Shown: positions 7,514 through 17,205, counted from the stretch's first letter. The stretch is DNA of 64,000 nucleotides from an uncultured Persicobacter sp. (GCA_947498325.1 CANMKE010000003.1:1-64000), one strand, 5' to 3'. The notes: a model not told the origin generated them from the sequence alone. Numbers and translations are program-made.

Positions 7514-7657
7514 TTATGCTTCGAATTGTTTTTTCAACTCTTCGATTTCTACTTTTTTGATCACTGGTTGAGCAGTTGCTCTTGAGATAGCTTTCAATGC
7601 ATTTTTAGCAACAGCTTTGTTTCTTTTTCCTTTACGGACTAATCTTGTAACAGCCAT
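7514..7657 (-). CDS. Small basic conserved protein (47 aa)
   Basis: The frame is open to 7705, but the ATG at 7655-7657 gives a compact basic protein beginning MAVTRLVRKGKRNKAVAKNA and ending in a charged helix (KKVEIEELKKQFEA). Similar short Lys/Arg-rich proteins starting MAVTRL are common in Cytophagales (from memory, unnamed). A -7 box (TAAATTTG on the minus strand) at 7703-7710 would give a leader of about 39 nt. The basic N-terminal half suggests nucleic-acid or ribosome contact, which is inference only. Confidence 0.72.
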   Translation of the reverse strand: MAVTRLVRKGKRNKAVAKNALKAISRATAQPVIKKVEIEELKKQFEA

Positions 7658-7702
7658 ATCTTTATTTATTTCGATTTTATATTGTTTCTCACAAACGGAC
7701 TG

Positions 7703-7710
7703 CAAATTTA
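7703..7710 (-). promoter_or_regulatory. -7 promoter box for the 47-aa protein gene
   Basis: The minus strand reads TAAATTTG, matching the Bacteroidota -7 consensus TAnnTTTG. No good TTTG is seen at the -33 position, so support is partial. Confidence 0.35.
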
Positions 7711-7827
7711 GTGTATTGTCAGAAAAAAACTAACTCCACCCCTAAAAAATTTCACAAAAGTTTGAAAATCAATCAACACTAAGGTGTAAAAATGCCTTAA
7801 ATCACTAAAATTTCCCTTCCCTTTTCG

Positions 7828-7835
7828 TATTTTTG
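7828..7835 (+). promoter_or_regulatory. -7 promoter box for hisS
   Basis: TATTTTTG matches TAnnTTTG and lies 39 bp before the hisS ATG. No clear -33 TTTG is present. Confidence 0.35.
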
Positions 7836-7874
7836 CCCCTTCAAAAATACATATCAGATTAGCAGTTACCTTCA

Positions 7875-9242
7875 ATGGCAGTACAGAAACCATCCATCCC
7901 GAAAGGGACCAGAGATTTCGGCCCAGAGAAAATGGTCCGAAGAAACTACATCTTTTCCGTCATCAGATCCGTGTTCGAACAATTTGGCTATATGCCACTT
8001 GAGACACCGACAATGGAAAATTTATCGGTGCTGACAGGCAAATACGGCGATGAGGGTGATCAACTGATTTTCAAAATGCTCAACTCGGGCAATTACCTCA
8101 GCAAAACCACCGCAGAGGATTTTCAGGCGGGCGCCAAGCATCTACTCCCTAAAATTGCAGAGAAAGGCTTGCGTTATGACCTAACGGTTCCTTTTGCGCG
8201 TTTTGTGGTGATGAACAGAAATGAGATTACCTTCCCTTTCAAGCGTTACCAGATTCAGCCAGTATGGCGTGCGGATCGCCCACAGAAAGGTCGTTATAGA
8301 GAATTTTACCAGTGCGATGCCGACGTGGTAGGCACTGACTCCCTGATTTGTGAGGCTGAAATCATTCAGATGATCAATAAGGTATTCAAAGGGTTGAACA
8401 TCACGGATTACTCCATCAAGATGAACAACCGAAAGATTTTAAGTGGTATTGTAGAAACGATCGGTGCCCCAGGTAAAGAAACCGATTTCTGTGTAGCCAT
8501 TGACAAGCTGGATAAAATTGGCTTCGATAAAGTGCTGGAAGAATTGGCGGGCAAAGGTTTCTCTGAAGATGCCATCGAGCAAGCCAAGCCTATTCTTAAA
8601 CTGGCAGGGGACAATCAATCGTTACTGGCGCAGTCCAAAGAAATTTTGGCTTTATCGGCAGACGGCTCAAAGGGTGTGGAAGAATTGGAAGAAATCTTCA
8701 CTTACCTTGACAAGTTTGGCGCGCAAGATCACCATGTAGATTTCGACATTACCCTGGCACGTGGCCTCTCTTATTATACAGGCGCCATTTTCGAGGTCAA
8801 GGTAAATAATGTATCTATAGGTTCGGTAAGTGGCGGAGGCCGTTACGACAACCTTACAGGCGTGTTCGGCTTGCCTGATGTTCCTGGAGTTGGTTTCTCC
8901 TTTGGCGTGGATCGTATTTACGATGTACTGGAAGAGCTTGACCTTTTCCCTAAAGACAATTTAGTTACCACCCAGCTGATGATCGTTAACTTCGACGAAG
9001 CCTCGGAAACTCACGGGCTTGGGCTTTTGGCACAGCTGCGTAATGCTGGCATCAAGTCTGAAATTTACCCTAACAGCGCCAAGCTGAAAAAGCAGATGAA
9101 CTATGCCAATAAAAAGGCCATTCCATTTGTACTGATGGTGGGTTCTGAGGAAATCAGCAGCGGCATTTACAGCCTGAAAAACATGGAAACAGGAGAACAG
9201 CTTAAGCTGACGATCGATCAGGTTATTGAGCAAATGAAATAA
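7875..9242 (+). CDS. hisS: Histidyl-tRNA synthetase
   Basis: A 455-residue class II aminoacyl-tRNA synthetase that charges tRNA-His in the cytoplasm. It starts with the typical [13 protein letters not shown]. The sequence LTVPFARFV is followed by the class II motif 2 region around [20 protein letters not shown]. The HisRS signature stretch [11 protein letters not shown] comes next, and motif 3 lies in [13 protein letters not shown]. The last ~95 residues form the anticodon-binding domain. It is transcribed alone and followed by a terminator. Confidence 0.97.
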   Translation: MAVQKPSIPKGTRDFGPEKMVRRNYIFSVIRSVFEQFGYMPLETPTMENLSVLTGKYGDEGDQLIFKMLNSGNYLSKTTAEDFQAGAKHLLPKIAEKGLRYDLTVPFARFVVMNRNEITFPFKRYQIQPVWRADRPQKGRYREFYQCDADVVGTDSLICEAEIIQMINKVFKGLNITDYSIKMNNRKILSGIVETIGAPGKETDFCVAIDKLDKIGFDKVLEELAGKGFSEDAIEQAKPILKLAGDNQSLLAQSKEILALSADGSKGVEELEEIFTYLDKFGAQDHHVDFDITLARGLSYYTGAIFEVKVNNVSIGSVSGGGRYDNLTGVFGLPDVPGVGFSFGVDRIYDVLEELDLFPKDNLVTTQLMIVNFDEASETHGLGLLAQLRNAGIKSEIYPNSAKLKKQMNYANKKAIPFVLMVGSEEISSGIYSLKNMETGEQLKLTIDQVIEQMK

Positions 9243-9265
9243 TCAAATTCCCTGATTCAATATTT

Positions 9266-9295
9266 AAAGCACCGTTTCTGAAGCGGTGCTTTTTG
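9266..9295 (+). terminator. Intrinsic terminator of hisS
   Basis: A 12-bp stem with one G-T pair (9266-9277 with 9281-9292) closes a 3-nt loop and is followed by T residues. It lies 24 bp after the stop. Confidence 0.85.
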
Positions 9296-9413
9296 TATTT
9301 TCGACCTTTATCAGCGCAATTCAGCGAGATATTAACGGCTTTTTTTACATTTCCCCTTTTTTTCGCAATATTTAATCCTAACTAACTTTTCCTCATCACC
9401 GATCAGCCACAAC

Positions 9414-11366
9414 TTGAAACACCCATTCATATATATTGCCCTTTTTTTCATGCTGATACGGTGTTTTTCCGCTCAGGCACAGACGTCGTCAGAGAACGGG
9501 CATTTTCAAGTGGCTAAGGATAAACTTTGCCAGACGGAGCAACTACAAATCACGGACGGCACTGGCGGAAACCTTGACCCAGACCTGATTGTACTTTACG
9601 GCACCGCCCCCAATGCCGGCACAGGTACCGACAAGGAAATCATCGAAAACTTCCAAAACCTTTTCGGGAATCAGACCTTCCAGGTCGGTGAACCTATTCC
9701 CGAATATGACGCTGACTCCTCATTCTTTTTGTTGAGAATCCTGCAAGGACAGGAAGGCACCGACAAGATTGATGACCGACTGTGGATTGCGGTAACCAAA
9801 AGCGCACCCGAGTATGCCTTATATCAATGCCCAAGCCAACCAAACAAAGTTGTGGTGTATATGGAGCAGCAGGAACGAGCGCTTTACCATCAGGTAAACT
9901 TCAAATACCAGAATGAAGACAATTCAGACAATGGAAGTGCCGATTTCGACCTCAATAAAGAAAGTTTGATCGTTACGGCGCAAACCACGGGCACTTATGA
10001 GTTTCAAGCCATCAGCTGCCCTGGAATTATCCCGCCCAACAAACAAGTTATTGAGGTTGACAACAATTACCAGATCCCTGCAGTAAATGGCATGAGCCTG
10101 ACCGTTACCAGGCAGGACACACAAGATGGCGCCATCCGCCTGAGCTTTCCAGCGGCACTGGGCAATCACCCTTACATATCAAACTGGAATGGGGAGATAC
10201 AAATCGCCCCACTGAACAATATCACCTTCACGGACCTCAACACACAGGAAGATATTTACTCCTTCACCGCAAGCCCTTATGACCTTTGCGAGGAAAAATC
10301 CATTGGCCAATCCCGATCGCTCCACAGTATTATTATAGATGCGACTTCAGAAAAAGGCTTTAATAAAATTGAGATCAATGCATTGAATAAAAGTGTCGAT
10401 CTGCAAAAAAACAGCACCCCCTGGGTGAAGGGAGTCAAGAATTCGATCGACGACAGGGACATTACCTGTGGCACAAGTTATGAGTATTCAGCCAGCTATT
10501 CGGAAGCCGGCAACCTTTCCAGTCATTCGGTCACGACGGAAAAAATTTCAGGAAACACCGACAAGGCGGCCAATATCGCATTTGTAAATGCCAACGTTAC
10601 CGAAGACAACCTGATTGAAATAGATGGTGACGAACCCACGCAGCGGGCAATTTACACCATCACGAATGGCTCCAGCACAATCTCAGCAGAAGAACATTAC
10701 TTCACTTACGATCAGTTAAACCCGCAGCAACAGGCCTACTGCTTTCGCTCCTCCCTGACGGATGAATGTAACAACCTGTCGAACAGCATTCGCTCCTGCA
10801 CCATATTCTTGTCCGCAGAAGGTAAATCGGCTACCGAGACCCAATTGCAGTGGAGTAATTATGCAGGCTTCAAAGTCAGTAAGTACGAGGTCCTTCTGCT
10901 GAATGAAAATAATGCCATCGTTGAGGAAGAAGACGCAGGCCCTTTTCCTGCCTTCAGGATCAACACCAAAAATATGGACCCCGCTATTTCAAAGCTCAGG
11001 ATAAGGGCGGTCGGCCAGAACACCAATGAGGAGGCGCTCTCAAACATCATCAATCTCGAAACCAGGGAGGTGCTTGAGTTTCCCAACGCTTTTTCACCGA
11101 ACGGAGATGGGATCAATGATATCTTCACTTATGTAGGCAGTACAGCAGTAAATGCTTTTGAACTGCTGATCTACAATCGGTGGGGAGAAATTATCCACCA
11201 AACCAAAGCCAACGCTCAGGAACTCAGCTCAGGAGCAAAAAAAGGATGGGACGGCACCTTCAATGGGACTAAAGTACCCGCTGGCCATTACACCTACCAC
11301 GCCGAAATTACCACCGCCCGAAACAACCAACTCACTTTCAATGGGATAATTATCCTGATACGATAA
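9414..11366 (+). CDS. Secreted protein with T9SS type B (gliding-motility-type) C-terminal domain
   Basis: A 650-residue exported protein. The signal peptide runs to about residue 22 (cleavage near SAQAQ). The middle ~530 residues are beta-rich with Fn3-like character and no catalytic motif I recognise. Residues 554-650 form the type B sorting domain, with FPNAFSPNGDGINDIF, YNRWGEIIH, GWDGTFNGTKVPAGHYTY and a terminal strand ending IIILIR. It should cross the outer membrane by T9SS and be surface-attached or released. The start is TTG at 9414, chosen because it gives the basic MKH n-region; the next start is ATG at 9450, which would shorten the signal peptide. Confidence 0.9.
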   Translation: MKHPFIYIALFFMLIRCFSAQAQTSSENGHFQVAKDKLCQTEQLQITDGTGGNLDPDLIVLYGTAPNAGTGTDKEIIENFQNLFGNQTFQVGEPIPEYDADSSFFLLRILQGQEGTDKIDDRLWIAVTKSAPEYALYQCPSQPNKVVVYMEQQERALYHQVNFKYQNEDNSDNGSADFDLNKESLIVTAQTTGTYEFQAISCPGIIPPNKQVIEVDNNYQIPAVNGMSLTVTRQDTQDGAIRLSFPAALGNHPYISNWNGEIQIAPLNNITFTDLNTQEDIYSFTASPYDLCEEKSIGQSRSLHSIIIDATSEKGFNKIEINALNKSVDLQKNSTPWVKGVKNSIDDRDITCGTSYEYSASYSEAGNLSSHSVTTEKISGNTDKAANIAFVNANVTEDNLIEIDGDEPTQRAIYTITNGSSTISAEEHYFTYDQLNPQQQAYCFRSSLTDECNNLSNSIRSCTIFLSAEGKSATETQLQWSNYAGFKVSKYEVLLLNENNAIVEEEDAGPFPAFRINTKNMDPAISKLRIRAVGQNTNEEALSNIINLETREVLEFPNAFSPNGDGINDIFTYVGSTAVNAFELLIYNRWGEIIHQTKANAQELSSGAKKGWDGTFNGTKVPAGHYTYHAEITTARNNQLTFNGIIILIR

Positions 11367-11512
11367 TTCTGCATTTATCAATCTTTTAAGCATGAAATTT
11401 GTTAGCTTTACAGTTTGAAAAGCAATTGCACTAATATTTAGTGATTTAACCGCTATATGAACCGCACTTGCTATTGAATACAATATTTGAAGATCAATAA
11501 AATATAGATACT

Positions 11513-11851
11513 ATGTTCGACATGATGAAAATGATGGGCAAAGTGAAGGAGGTTCAAGACCGCGTTCGCGAAGCTCAAGGCCGATTAGAAAATATCACTG
11601 TTGAAGGCGAAGCTGCCGCAGGAATGGTCAAAGTGGTGGCCAACTGCAAAAAGCAATTGGTAAGCTTGGATATTGACGATTCGCTGGTAAATGCCGAAAG
11701 TAAAACCATTCTTTCAGATTTGATTGTCGCTGCGGTAAATAACGCCATGGACAAAGCCGACGAACGTTCCAAAGAAGAAATCAAGAAAAGCACAGAAGGC
11801 ATGATGCCTAACATCCCAGGAATGGACCTGGGCAACCTTTTCGGACAATAA
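11513..11851 (+). CDS. YbaB/EbfC-family nucleoid-associated protein
   Basis: A 112-residue DNA-binding protein of the YbaB/EbfC family. Visible features are a Met-rich start (MFDMMKMMGK), a helical region to about residue 28, the core ITVEGEAAAGMVKVVANCKK, and a C-terminal helical region ending in a Gly/Pro tail (MMPNIPGMDLGNLFGQ). Family members bind DNA as dimers and associate with the nucleoid. It is not next to dnaX or recR, its usual partners in other phyla. The length is normal. Confidence 0.93.
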   Translation: MFDMMKMMGKVKEVQDRVREAQGRLENITVEGEAAAGMVKVVANCKKQLVSLDIDDSLVNAESKTILSDLIVAAVNNAMDKADERSKEEIKKSTEGMMPNIPGMDLGNLFGQ

Positions 11852-11912
11852 AATATTCCTATGTAGAGCGGCAAATTTGCCGTTCTTCATTTTTTAAGAT
11901 GATTACCTTTAC

Positions 11913-12929
11913 ATGTCTGCATCCGTAGCGATCGTTATTCTTAATTATAACGGTAGAACCTTTCTAAAAAAATTCCTCCCTGTTGTTCTTCAATATGCCG
12001 AAAACGCAGAAGTCATTGTCGCCGACAACCAATCTTCTGATGATTCTGTGGCTGTAATGAAAACCGACTTCCCTGAAGTCAGGCTGATTATCAATCAGGA
12101 TAACGGGGGATTTGCCAAAGGATATAATGATGCACTCAAATATGTAACGGCCAAATACTATGTCCTGCTCAACTCCGATGCCGAAGTTACCCAAGGATGG
12201 CTCGCTCCGATCATCGAACTGATGGAGGCTAACCCTAAAATCGGCGCATGCCAACCGAAGATCAAGGCCTACCACAACCGCATGACCTTTGAATACGCGG
12301 GAGCTGCAGGCGGATACATCGACCATTTTGGATTTCCTTTTTGTAGAGGCCGCATTTTTGATGTCCTCGAAGAAGACCAAAACCAGTACGACGATATACG
12401 TCAGGTGTTTTGGGCCACAGGTTGCTGTATGTTTGTCAGGGCGGAAGCCTATTGGCAGATGGGAGGCTTCGATGAGGACTACTTTGCCCACATGGAGGAA
12501 ATCGATTTATGTTGGAGAATGAACAATGCGGGCTGGCAAGTGTTCTACAATGGTAAATCAAACGTTTATCATGTTGGAGGAGGCACATTACCAAAATCCA
12601 ATCCACGTAAAACCTATCTTAATTTCAGGAATTCCTTAATAACTTTATTTAAAAATACCCCAAAAAGGCATCTTCCTACAAAATTGTTCGTAAGATGTTT
12701 CTTGGATATTATAGCCTCTGCAAAGTTTCTTGTTTTCGATTCAAAAGCAGATGCTTGGGCAGTTTGTCGAGCGCAGCTGGATTTTTGGACAAAACTACCC
12801 AAATGGGAGAAAAAGCGCAGAAAAATTTTTGATAAAGGGTTCGATCATAAGGAATTGATTCTTCCGAAGTCCATTGTCCTGCTACATTACCTTAAAGGCA
12901 AAAAAAAATTTAACGATTTATGGGAATAA
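11913..12929 (+). CDS. Glycosyltransferase family 2
   Basis: A 338-residue GT-A fold enzyme that transfers a sugar from an activated donor. The N-terminus AIVILNYNGRTFLKKF is typical of the rhamnosyl-type GT2 group. IVADNQSSDDSV and NQDNGGFAKGYNDAL belong to the nucleotide-sugar site, and LLNSDAEV is the DxD-like motif. MGGFDEDYFAHMEEIDLCWR is the usual acceptor-side block. No membrane segment is present. It lies 61 bp after the ybaB stop and may be co-transcribed with it. The acceptor is unknown; cell-surface polysaccharide is likely. Confidence 0.93.
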   Translation: MSASVAIVILNYNGRTFLKKFLPVVLQYAENAEVIVADNQSSDDSVAVMKTDFPEVRLIINQDNGGFAKGYNDALKYVTAKYYVLLNSDAEVTQGWLAPIIELMEANPKIGACQPKIKAYHNRMTFEYAGAAGGYIDHFGFPFCRGRIFDVLEEDQNQYDDIRQVFWATGCCMFVRAEAYWQMGGFDEDYFAHMEEIDLCWRMNNAGWQVFYNGKSNVYHVGGGTLPKSNPRKTYLNFRNSLITLFKNTPKRHLPTKLFVRCFLDIIASAKFLVFDSKADAWAVCRAQLDFWTKLPKWEKKRRKIFDKGFDHKELILPKSIVLLHYLKGKKKFNDLWE

Positions 12930-12936
12930 TGAAAAT

Positions 12937-13155
12937 TCAAGCATAAATTATAGGGTTATTACTCCTTCGTAGGTTTTTGCGGATATTTTTCCCAAAAGCT
13001 AAGAATAAGTAAAGAGCGATTGGTGATCCAACGGTCAAACAACTCAGGTAAATGAAGGTCAGCCTAACACTAAAAGTTGAAATTCCCAACCTTTGCGCAA
13101 CCGATTCACACACACCAAAAGCGTAACGCTGAAATGCAAATTGAACTTTTTTCAT
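12937..13155 (-). CDS. PspC-domain small membrane protein
   Basis: A 72-residue protein that is little more than a PspC domain. GVCESVAQRLGISTFSVRL leads into a membrane segment (about residues 35-55, LSCLTVGSPIALYLFLAF) and a basic tail. PspC proteins act in envelope-stress sensing or as toxin-like membrane proteins in different phyla; the role here is not known. It is convergent with the GT2 gene with a gap of only 7 bp and no terminator between. Confidence 0.82.
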   Translation of the reverse strand: MKKVQFAFQRYAFGVCESVAQRLGISTFSVRLTFIYLSCLTVGSPIALYLFLAFGKNIRKNLRRSNNPIIYA

Positions 13156-13227
13156 AAATAATTGATGTATTTTAAATATTAGAAGCGATCAGGAGAGATA
13201 AAAGTTACAATCAACGTGATTTTTTTT

Positions 13228-13246
13228 TACTATTATTGCAATAGTA
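13228..13246. promoter_or_regulatory. 7-bp inverted repeat upstream of OmpA/TPR lipoprotein gene
   Basis: tactatt (13228-13234) and aatagta (13240-13246) are perfect inverted copies around a 5-bp spacer. They lie between the divergent PspC and lipoprotein genes, about 55 bp before the lipoprotein start. This could be an operator; the T-run before it also allows a hairpin. Confidence 0.35.
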
Positions 13247-13302
13247 AGCTTATCCCGATAATTTCGCATAAATGCAACCTTTATAATTAAACGAAGATAG
13301 AA

Positions 13303-15084
13303 ATGAGAAAGCTTGTTTTTCCTGCCGCCATACTCGGCGCCATGATGATGTCAGGTTGTTCCCTGAACAAGATGGCCAAAATGGCTAAAGACCAAGAATT
13401 GACAGTAACGCCAAACCCATTGGAGGTTCACGCGGATTCTGTATCATTCGAGATGTCTGCTGTTTTGCCAGTAAAAATGTTAAAACCTGGTTTAGAGTAT
13501 CAAATGGAGCCTGCTTACAAATACGGTGAGAAGGCTAAAACATTAGATGCTGCAACTCTTAAAGGAGACAACTGGGCAGACAAAGAAGGTCAGGCACCAC
13601 GCTTGAACAAAAACTGGTCTTTTGCCTACAACGAGGAAATGTCCAATGGTGAATTGGTAATTACTGGTAAGGCCGTTGATCCTAAAAAGAACAAAGAAAA
13701 AGTTGGTCCAGTTTTGCCTGTAGCTAAAGGAGTAATTACTACTTCTCGCTTGGTAGATGCGGTATACGCACCAGCGTATTTGTTCCATGGTTACAACAAC
13801 CAAGAAGAGTTGGTTCCTACAAACGTAGACTTCTTCTTTACACAAGGATCATCAACTTTGCGTTGGTCTGAGCGTAACTCTGAGCGTGGTAAGTTCTTGA
13901 AAGCATTCGTTGCAGACAAAAACGTTACTCGTACAGTAATCATTACTGGTACACACTCTCCTGAAGGTTTGGAGTCGAATAACTCTCGCTTGGCGGAGAA
14001 TCGTGCTTCGATCATCGAGAAAGAATACCGTAAATTGATGAAGCGTTACGATTATAAAGGCGCTGCTGATTCAATTAAATTTGTATTGAAGCCAATCTCT
14101 GACGATTGGGCTGGATTCAAAAAAGAATTGGAAGCATATGATGGTGTTGACGCCTCTGTAAAATCAGAGATGACGGACATCGTTAATGGTTCTGGTGACT
14201 TCCAGGAAAAAGCAAAGCAATTGGCTAAAGTGAACGGTTACTCTAAAGTATTCCGTGATGTTTACCCTAAATTGCGTACTGCTAAAACTGAAATCTTAAC
14301 TGTAAAAGAAAAGAAATCAGATGCTGAAATCTCTACTTTAGCGAAGCAAATCACTGACAACTCAGTATCTGCTGACACTTTGAGCCTTCAAGAGTTGATG
14401 TATGCTGCTACTTTGACGCCTTCAAACAGCGAAAAAGAAGCGATTTACGCTGCGGCAACGAAAAAAGCTGACGACCATATCGCACACAACAACTTGGGTG
14501 CTGCATTCTTGGCTGAAGCAATCGAAGCTGACGGTTCTTCTCGTTCAGAATTGGTAGAAAAAGCGATGACGCAATTCGAGCTTTCTAACCGTAAGCAAGA
14601 AACTGCTGAAGCAACGGCAAACATGGCTGTTGCTGCTTACTTGTCTGGCGACGATGTAAAAGCTTACAACTTGATTGAAAAAGCTTATGCTGCTGGTTTG
14701 GAATCTGACAACGCGAAAGCATTGGCTGGTGTGAAAGCATCTTTGGAGATCAAGCGTGCTAAATATGCTGAAGCAATCGCTTCTTTGGCTAATGCTGAAG
14801 AAACTGCTCAGAACCTTTTCAACAAAGGTTTGGCACAATTGCTTAACAAACAATTTGATGCTGCTGTAGTATCTTTCCAAGAAGCTACTGAAAAAGACAG
14901 TAACATGTCTGAAGCATTCTATGGTGAGGCAGTTGCTAACGCTCGCTCTGGTAAGCAAGATGCTTCTATCGATGCTTTGAAAAAGGCTGTAGCTGCTAAC
15001 CCTGAGTTGGCTAAGAAAGCATTGAATGACTTGGAGTTCGTTAAGTTCGCTTCTTCTGAGGCTTTCCGTAACGCTTTGAAATAA
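13303..15084 (+). CDS. Lipoprotein with OmpA-like and TPR regions, highly expressed
   Basis: A 593-residue lipoprotein. The signal peptide ends at a lipobox MMMSGC, with the lipidated cysteine at residue 19. Residues 30-170 are beta-rich. Residues 175-255 resemble an OmpA C-terminal (peptidoglycan-binding) domain: VDFFFTQGSSTLRW, then IITGTHSPEGLESNNSRLAE and NRASIIEKEYRK. From about residue 350 to 590, Ala-rich helical pairs look like TPR units (for example FNKGLAQLLNKQFDAAVVSF). Codon use is strongly biased (GCT, CGT, GAA) like the ribosomal genes at 27-30 kb, which suggests an abundant structural envelope protein. It is likely anchored in the outer membrane and contacts peptidoglycan. Confidence 0.82.
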   Translation: MRKLVFPAAILGAMMMSGCSLNKMAKMAKDQELTVTPNPLEVHADSVSFEMSAVLPVKMLKPGLEYQMEPAYKYGEKAKTLDAATLKGDNWADKEGQAPRLNKNWSFAYNEEMSNGELVITGKAVDPKKNKEKVGPVLPVAKGVITTSRLVDAVYAPAYLFHGYNNQEELVPTNVDFFFTQGSSTLRWSERNSERGKFLKAFVADKNVTRTVIITGTHSPEGLESNNSRLAENRASIIEKEYRKLMKRYDYKGAADSIKFVLKPISDDWAGFKKELEAYDGVDASVKSEMTDIVNGSGDFQEKAKQLAKVNGYSKVFRDVYPKLRTAKTEILTVKEKKSDAEISTLAKQITDNSVSADTLSLQELMYAATLTPSNSEKEAIYAAATKKADDHIAHNNLGAAFLAEAIEADGSSRSELVEKAMTQFELSNRKQETAEATANMAVAAYLSGDDVKAYNLIEKAYAAGLESDNAKALAGVKASLEIKRAKYAEAIASLANAEETAQNLFNKGLAQLLNKQFDAAVVSFQEATEKDSNMSEAFYGEAVANARSGKQDASIDALKKAVAANPELAKKALNDLEFVKFASSEAFRNALK

Positions 15085-15110
15085 GGTTAACCCCTTTTTG
15101 AAATAGACCA

Positions 15111-15140
15111 ACCCTCAGCTTTTCAGCTGAGGGTTTTTTA
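15111..15140 (+). terminator. Intrinsic terminator of the OmpA/TPR lipoprotein gene
   Basis: A perfect 10-bp stem accctcagct/agctgagggt (15111-15120, 15125-15134) has a 4-nt loop and is followed by six T. Confidence 0.9.
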
Positions 15141-15250
15141 TTTTATCCAAGGTTTTTTTTTCCTTACAATTCGCTTATTTTTACGCAGCAGTCCTTAGAC
15201 GGACCAAAACAATCAAATCGAAATAACCTAATTCAAAAAAATATTTAACC

Positions 15251-16228
15251 ATGAGACAAATCCAGTTTCGAGAAGCTCTTCGTGAAGCGATGAGTGAAGA
15301 AATGCGCCGCGACGAGTCAATTTTCCTTATGGGTGAGGAAGTTGCTGAATACAACGGTGCTTATAAAGTAAGTCAAGGCATGCTTGATGAGTTTGGACCT
15401 AAGCGTGTTATTGACACTCCTATTACCGAAGCGGGTTTCACAGGGTTAGGCGTAGGAGCAGCGATGAACGGCACACGACCAATCATCGAGTTCATGACCT
15501 TTAACTTTTCCCTTGTTGCTATTGACCAAATCATCAACTCTGCAGCAAAACTAAAATCGATGTCTGGTGGCCAAGTGGATGTACCGATCGTATTCCGTGG
15601 TGCTACAGGTAACGCTGGCCAGTTGGCTGCTCAGCACTCACAGAACTTTGAAAATTGGTATGCTAACACACCAGGCCTTAAGGTAGTTATCCCTTCTAAT
15701 CCAAAGGATGCTAAAGGTTTATTGAAATCCTCAATCCGTGACAATGACCCTGTTATTTTCATGGAGTCTGAGTTAATGTATGGTGATAAAGGAGAAGTTC
15801 CAGAGAGCGAATACCTTATTCCTATCGGTACTGCCAATGTGGTAAAAGAAGGTACTGACGTTACTTTGTTATCTTTCGGTAAGATGGTAAAAGTAGCGCA
15901 GGATGCTGTTGCTGAATTGGAGAAAGATGGCATCAGTGTAGAATTGATTGACTTGCGCACTGTTCGTCCTATCGACTGGGCAACCATCATCACTTCTGTT
16001 AAGAAAACAAACCGCTTGGTGGTTTTAGAAGAAGCATGGCCTTTGGCGTCTATCTCTGCCGAGATCGCCTTCTATGTATCTAAAAACGCATTCGATTACC
16101 TTGACGCACCAGTAACGCGTGTTGTCTCTGAGGATGTTCCTGTAGCTTATGCAAAAACTTTATTGCAAGCAACTGTACCAAATGTTGAAAAAACCGTTAA
16201 ACGCATTAAAGAAGTGCTTTATCGCTAA
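15251..16228 (+). CDS. pdhB: Pyruvate dehydrogenase E1 component, beta subunit
   Basis: A 325-residue transketolase-like subunit of the pyruvate dehydrogenase complex. Visible family blocks are MGEEVAEYNGAYKVSQGM, which holds the glutamate that activates thiamine diphosphate, then DTPITEAGFTGLGVGAAMNG, FMTFNFSLVAIDQIINSAAK, and the C-terminal domain with LRTVRPID and VVLEEAWPLASI. The alpha subunit and E2 are not in the window, so the complex is encoded at dispersed loci. A near-consensus TAnnTTT box lies about 70 bp upstream. A strong terminator follows. Confidence 0.94.
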   Translation: MRQIQFREALREAMSEEMRRDESIFLMGEEVAEYNGAYKVSQGMLDEFGPKRVIDTPITEAGFTGLGVGAAMNGTRPIIEFMTFNFSLVAIDQIINSAAKLKSMSGGQVDVPIVFRGATGNAGQLAAQHSQNFENWYANTPGLKVVIPSNPKDAKGLLKSSIRDNDPVIFMESELMYGDKGEVPESEYLIPIGTANVVKEGTDVTLLSFGKMVKVAQDAVAELEKDGISVELIDLRTVRPIDWATIITSVKKTNRLVVLEEAWPLASISAEIAFYVSKNAFDYLDAPVTRVVSEDVPVAYAKTLLQATVPNVEKTVKRIKEVLYR

Positions 16229-16240
16229 GAATAGATTATT

Positions 16241-16276
16241 AAAAAAAAGCGCAGCTTCGGGTTGCGCTTTTTTTTT
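16241..16276 (+). terminator. Intrinsic terminator of pdhB
   Basis: The stem aagcgcagc/gttgcgctt with one G-T pair closes a 5-nt loop and is flanked by long A and T runs. Confidence 0.88.
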
Positions 16277-16344
16277 GCTCCTATATTCCTACACATCGCT
16301 AAAACACTTTTGAAATACCCCATTTTCAACCAAACAGCTCAAAA

Positions 16345-17205
16345 ATGTTTCATTATCAGAATATGGAAATAGGAATTGCTCTCAGTGGTGGTGGCGCAAG
16401 AGGAATTGTACATATTGGTGTCCTTCAGGCATTGGAGGATTATGGCATTACCGTCAACAGGATTTCCGGTACCAGCATGGGGGCGATTATTGGTGCATTT
16501 TACGCGCAAGGGTTACGCCCTTCTGAGATCATGGACATCGTTACAGAGCGTAAATTTGTAAATATGTTCAGGTGGCGATTATTGAAAACAGGGCTGCTTC
16601 CACTCGACTATCTCGAACAACGCCTTCAGGAGGTGATTCCTCACAATTCTTTCGAAGGACTCAAACTGCCATTGCATGTTTGTGTGAGCAACCTCACCAC
16701 AGGCAGCTCACAAATTATCGACCATGGGCCACTACACCTGTGGATCAAGGCTTCGGCAACAATCCCCGTGCTCTTCCCCCCGATCATGATCAACGATCAG
16801 CAGTATGTTGACGGAGGCCTGACCAACAACCTGCCTGTAGAGCCATTATTGGCGCATTCTGCCCGCACAATCGGCGTACATGTCAATCACAATATGGTTC
16901 TGCCTAAAATCAGTGGCCTTAAAGCCATTGCCGAGCGTGTTTATCAGCTTGCGGTGTACCAGACGGTCAACCCGAGGATGCAAGCCTGCGATTTAATCAT
17001 TGATCCTGTCGATGCGCGAAAATACGGCACTTTTGATTTCAACAGGGCTGATGAACTTTATGAAATTGGCTACAAAGGCACTGAGGATGTCCTTTTCCAA
17101 CTCACCAGAAACCTCGACCTTGATAGAATGCAAGAATTACATCAGCGAAAAAAAAGCCTCACTCCTGAGAGTAAGGCTTTGAATTCCAGAGAACAAATGC
17201 TCTAA
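16345..17205 (+). CDS. Patatin-like phospholipase
   Basis: A 286-residue serine hydrolase of the patatin family, which cleaves acyl chains from lipids with a Ser-Asp dyad. The oxyanion block is ALSGGGARGIVHIGVL (residues 12-27), the nucleophile motif is GTSMG (serine near 42) and the catalytic aspartate is in DGGLTNNLPVEPL (about 157-169). There is no signal peptide or beta-barrel domain, so it is probably cytoplasmic or membrane-peripheral. The ATG at 16345 is used; the ATG at 16363 (MEIGIALSGGG) is equally possible. It is convergent with ffh with an 8-bp gap. Confidence 0.93.
   Translation: MFHYQNMEIGIALSGGGARGIVHIGVLQALEDYGITVNRISGTSMGAIIGAFYAQGLRPSEIMDIVTERKFVNMFRWRLLKTGLLPLDYLEQRLQEVIPHNSFEGLKLPLHVCVSNLTTGSSQIIDHGPLHLWIKASATIPVLFPPIMINDQQYVDGGLTNNLPVEPLLAHSARTIGVHVNHNMVLPKISGLKAIAERVYQLAVYQTVNPRMQACDLIIDPVDARKYGTFDFNRADELYEIGYKGTEDVLFQLTRNLDLDRMQELHQRKKSLTPESKALNSREQML

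Noticed and set aside
14545-15111. Minus-strand ORF of 188 codons
   Set aside because: Antisense to the OmpA/TPR lipoprotein gene; its length is caused by that gene's strong codon bias (no TTA/CTA/TCA in the relevant phase).
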